Origin: an uncultured Clostridia bacterium
Lineage (GTDB): Bacteria; Bacillota; Clostridia; Christensenellales; CAG-314
Direction of reading: 5' to 3'
NCBI GenBank assembly: GCA_947586855.1
Contig: CANPXV010000006.1
Location: 1-64,000, forward strand
Length of the DNA stretch: 64,000 bases
Shown: positions 61,252 to 64,000 of the stretch, piece by piece
Position numbering within the stretch: position 1 is the first letter of the stretch
How the letters are laid out: every line of letters begins with the position of its first letter
Position numbers and translations under genes: made by a program
Notes under the pieces: generated by a model
Seen by the model: the letters and a program-made list of their open reading frames with translations, nothing else
Databases searched by the model: none
Told to the model about the DNA's origin: nothing

Positions 61252-63597
61252 ATGTTAGATAACAAATACGGATACTTTTCTCCCGACGGAAAGGAATTCG
61301 TGATCACCAACCCCTACACACCCAGACCCTGGATCAACGTCATCAGCAACGGTGACTATTCTATGATGGTGTCGCAGATGGGCGGTGGATTCTCATTCAG
61401 AGGCAACGCCGAGCAAAACAGGATAACTCGGCTGTATCAGGATATAGTAAAGGACAATTGGGGCAAGTACTTCTACCTGCGGGACAAGCAAAGCGGCCGG
61501 TTTTGGAGCGCCGCACTCAATCCCGTCAAAAGCAATTGCGACGGCTACACGGTGCGTCACGGCTTGGGCTACTCTGCATTTGTGCGCACCTCCGAGGGTA
61601 TCGAGAGCACCCTCACGGTGTTTGTGGCCCGCAACAAGCCTATGGAGTACGCCCTGCTCACCCTCAAAAACCTCACGGACAGGCCTCGCTCGTTGGATGT
61701 GACGGGATATTTCGAGTGGGCGTTGGGCATTGCCTACGACACCCACAGGGAGTTTCAGCGTCTGTTCTACGACGTGCGCTACGACAAATCTCTGCATGCG
61801 GTGGTGGCCAACAAGTGCCTTTGGGGCTTTGCCGACAGCAAGGGCCGCTACAACAACGACGACTATCCCTACACGGCGTTTTTTGCCGCCTCCGACGAGC
61901 CGAGCTCCTTCGACACGGATAAGGAAAGCTTTATCGGCATGTATCGTGACGAGGCCGACCCATTGGCAATGCAAAGCGACAAATTGGCTTGTAACTCGGG
62001 CAGATACGGCGACCCGATAGCGGCATTGCGCATCGAGGTTGAGCTGCCCGCAAATGGCAGCCACACGATGTGCTTTGCATTGGGACTTGCGCAAAAGCAG
62101 ACGGAGGACTATCGCAGTCTGGCCGCATGTGCGCAGGTGGAGCAAGCCCGTGCGGAGCTGCAAGCGGTGCAGGACTATTGGACGGAGCTGTGCGACAAAG
62201 AGCATGTCAGCTCTCCCGACCCCGCATTTGACGTGATGACCAACTATTGGTGCAAATATCAGGCGCTATCCTGCCGCATGTGGGCCAAGGCGGCCTACTA
62301 CCAGATAAGCGGCGGTATCGGCTTCCGCGATCAGTTGCAGGACAGCCTTGTCTGCCTCGAAACGGATCCGCAGCTCACCGAGCGTCAGATATTGTTGCAC
62401 GCCACCAAGCAATTCCGTCAGGGCGACGTGCTGCATTGGTGGCTCACCTACAACGGCGCAGGCCCCCGCACCAGCTGTTCGGACGACTTTTTGTGGTTGC
62501 CCTTTGCCGTACTTTGCTATATGGAAGAGGTCGGCAACCGCAACATACTGAATCAACAGGCGACTTGGTTGGACGGCGGCAGCGGCACCATCTACGAGCA
62601 CTGCAAGGCTGCGATCAATCACAGCCTGTCCATGTTCAGCGACAGGGGCATACCCCTGATGGGCGCCCACGATTGGAACGACGGATTGTCCGCAGTGGGG
62701 CACGGCATGAAGGGCGAAAGTTTTTGGGTGGCGGAGTTTTTGTACTACATCATCACCCGCTTTGCCACCGTGGCAGAGCAAACCGACGACGCCCCCTTTG
62801 CCGAGCTGTTACGTGTCAGGGCGGCGCAACTCAAAAAAGATTTCAACAAACACGGTTGGGACGGAGAGTGGTTTTTGCAGGCCACCAACGATCTGGGCGA
62901 AAAATTGGGCAGCAAGGATAACGCCGAGGGCAAGATCTTCCTCAATCCGCAGCTGTGGGCGGTGATAAGCGACATCACCACGGCAGAACGCAAGCAAAAG
63001 GCCATGCAGTCGGTGGAAAAATACCTGCTGAAAGAGCACGGCGCATTGTTGCTTGCGCCGGAATATTGCTCTCCCAATTGCGAGGTGGGCTACATCACCC
63101 GCTACGCCCCCGGTTTGAGAGAAAACGGCGGCGTCTACACCCATGCGGCCACCTGGGCGGTGTGGGCAGAGGCACTTATGGGGCGTCCCGAGCTGGCCTA
63201 CAAGGCATATAGCGGCATTTGTCCGCCCAACAGGGGCAAGGATGTGGACAGCTTCAAATCCGAGCCGTACGTGTTGCCGGGCAACAGCGACGGGCCCATC
63301 TCTCCCTATTTCGGCAAGGGCGGTTGGAGCTGGTACTCCGGCTCGGCGCAGTGGCTGCACAGGGTGGCCGTCAATTGGATACTCGGCGTGCGTGCCACCT
63401 TTGAAGGGTTGGTGGTGGAGCCGTGCATTCCGTCGGATTGGCAGGGCTACGACTACAAGCGCAGCTTCCGCAATGCCGTGTACAACATTTCGGTGCGGCG
63501 TACGGGTAAAAAACAGCTTGTCGTGGACGGAAAGATCTGCAACCGCATACCCGACTTTGGTCAGGGCGAACACAAAGTTGAATTGGAAATAGAGTAA
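61252..63597 (+). CDS. GH94 family glycoside phosphorylase (cellobiose phosphorylase-like)
   Basis: 781 residues. It begins YGYFSPDGKEFVITNPYTPRPWINVISN, the typical GH94 opening, and has a beta-sandwich N-domain (about 1-280) and an (alpha/alpha)6 barrel with the catalytic Asp in GAHDWNDGLSAVGHG (near 475). The phosphate-binding and barrel end GKGGWSWYSGSAQWLHRVAVNWILGVR is typical. It splits a beta-linked disaccharide with phosphate, yielding a sugar-1-phosphate. Cellobiose is the default guess, but other acceptors are possible. No signal peptide. A sugar-binding lipoprotein gene follows after 32 nt. Confidence 0.93.
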   Translation: MLDNKYGYFSPDGKEFVITNPYTPRPWINVISNGDYSMMVSQMGGGFSFRGNAEQNRITRLYQDIVKDNWGKYFYLRDKQSGRFWSAALNPVKSNCDGYTVRHGLGYSAFVRTSEGIESTLTVFVARNKPMEYALLTLKNLTDRPRSLDVTGYFEWALGIAYDTHREFQRLFYDVRYDKSLHAVVANKCLWGFADSKGRYNNDDYPYTAFFAASDEPSSFDTDKESFIGMYRDEADPLAMQSDKLACNSGRYGDPIAALRIEVELPANGSHTMCFALGLAQKQTEDYRSLAACAQVEQARAELQAVQDYWTELCDKEHVSSPDPAFDVMTNYWCKYQALSCRMWAKAAYYQISGGIGFRDQLQDSLVCLETDPQLTERQILLHATKQFRQGDVLHWWLTYNGAGPRTSCSDDFLWLPFAVLCYMEEVGNRNILNQQATWLDGGSGTIYEHCKAAINHSLSMFSDRGIPLMGAHDWNDGLSAVGHGMKGESFWVAEFLYYIITRFATVAEQTDDAPFAELLRVRAAQLKKDFNKHGWDGEWFLQATNDLGEKLGSKDNAEGKIFLNPQLWAVISDITTAERKQKAMQSVEKYLLKEHGALLLAPEYCSPNCEVGYITRYAPGLRENGGVYTHAATWAVWAEALMGRPELAYKAYSGICPPNRGKDVDSFKSEPYVLPGNSDGPISPYFGKGGWSWYSGSAQWLHRVAVNWILGVRATFEGLVVEPCIPSDWQGYDYKRSFRNAVYNISVRRTGKKQLVVDGKICNRIPDFGQGEHKVELEIE

Positions 63598-63629
63598 CAC
63601 GCAAATAACAATCAAAACAGGAGGACCAC

Positions 63630-64000
63630 ATGAAAAAGTTAGCTATTGTATTGACGCTGGTGTTGGTGCTTGCCGCCGCAGTTACAGCGTTTGCTGCTTG
63701 CAAAAACGATTACGACCTCATCTACGACTGCTGGAATCTCGGCACCGATGCGGAGCCCACGGTCGAGGAGTACATGATCCAAGCCTTCGAGGAGGCGCAC
63801 AACGTAAGGATCATGCGCCGCAACCACCCGGGAAGCAGCTACGGCGACGCTATCAAATCCACGATAGGCAGAGGCGAAGCCCCCGATGTGTTTATGATAG
63901 ACAGCATCAACTATGTGCTGTCCAATCAATATGGTCTGGACATCACAGAGTATGCCGCAAACGATGAGGATTGGAAAAACATCCCCGCCGCATTGGAAGA
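63630..64000 (+). CDS. Sugar ABC transporter substrate-binding lipoprotein (partial at window end)
   Basis: Not in the ORF track because no stop is reached. CAGGAGGA precedes ATG 63630. The signal peptide KKLAIVLTLVLVLAAAVTAF ends AACK, so Cys near 24 is lipidated. The visible part (about 123 residues, with MIQAFEEAHNVRI and GEAPDVFMIDSINYVL) matches the start of family 1 extracellular sugar-binding proteins. It probably imports the substrate of GH94 and GH3. The gene continues beyond the window. Confidence 0.9.
   Translation, partial: MKKLAIVLTLVLVLAAAVTAFAACKNDYDLIYDCWNLGTDAEPTVEEYMIQAFEEAHNVRIMRRNHPGSSYGDAIKSTIGRGEAPDVFMIDSINYVLSNQYGLDITEYAANDEDWKNIPAALE

Overview
The window looks like the chromosome of an uncultured anaerobic gut Firmicute (class Clostridia, possibly Christensenellales-like). 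This is inferred from strong AGGAGG-type ribosome sites, many lipoproteins with LAAC/AVAC-type lipoboxes, BspA-type leucine-rich repeats, InlB-type repeats, MsmX-like ATPases, simple -35/-10 promoters and compact operons closed by hairpin-plus-T-run terminators. No rRNA, tRNA, CRISPR array or transposase was recognised. No gene is visibly frameshifted; only the last gene is cut, by the window edge.

Layout. (1) 1-3850: the elongation factor Tu gene (tuf) with its terminator, then a three-gene unit of a duplicated DUF1538 membrane protein and two PII-like regulators. (2) 3993-28225: a protein- and peptide-foraging region. It holds a 2022-residue surface lipoprotein, then an apparent operon of a 2653-residue subtilisin with BspA-type repeats, two small lipoproteins, an oligopeptide-binding lipoprotein, OppB, OppC, OppD, OppF and a small membrane protein. 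Several Opp subunits carry unusual insertions. (3) 28251-43382: uronate catabolism. It holds a GH4 enzyme, an AEC transporter, KduD, two tiny XRE regulators, a KDPG aldolase fused to a VOC-like domain, KdgK, an orphan sugar isomerase, KduI, an MsmX-like ATPase, UxaB, UxaA, UxaC and a cytoplasmic pectinesterase. (4) 43634-55552: a CUT1 sugar ABC transporter of LplB/LplC type with a 770-residue binding lipoprotein, a second MsmX-like ATPase and five uncharacterised small membrane proteins, ending in cytoplasmic GH28 and GH105 enzymes. (5) 55957-64000: an AraC regulator divergent from a polysaccharide deacetylase; a LacI regulator plus GH3 enzyme divergent from a GH94 phosphorylase; and the start of another sugar-binding lipoprotein.

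How it works together (inference from families). Pectic oligosaccharides are imported intact by the 44-51 kb ABC system. Inside the cell, pectinesterase, GH28, GH105 and GH4 cut them to galacturonate and unsaturated uronate. These converge on 2-keto-3-deoxygluconate through UxaC/UxaB/UxaA and through KduI/KduD. KdgK and the aldolase then give pyruvate and glyceraldehyde-3-phosphate. None of the pectin enzymes has a signal peptide, so the strategy looks like selfish import. The subtilisin and Opp region would do the equivalent for proteins.

The most unusual items are the suite of small membrane proteins woven into the sugar transporter operons, the roughly 200-residue extracytoplasmic insertion in OppB, the two PII-like proteins with contrasting charged tails, and a mosaic dispersed non-coding repeat found at three intergenic sites around the uronate/pectin genes.
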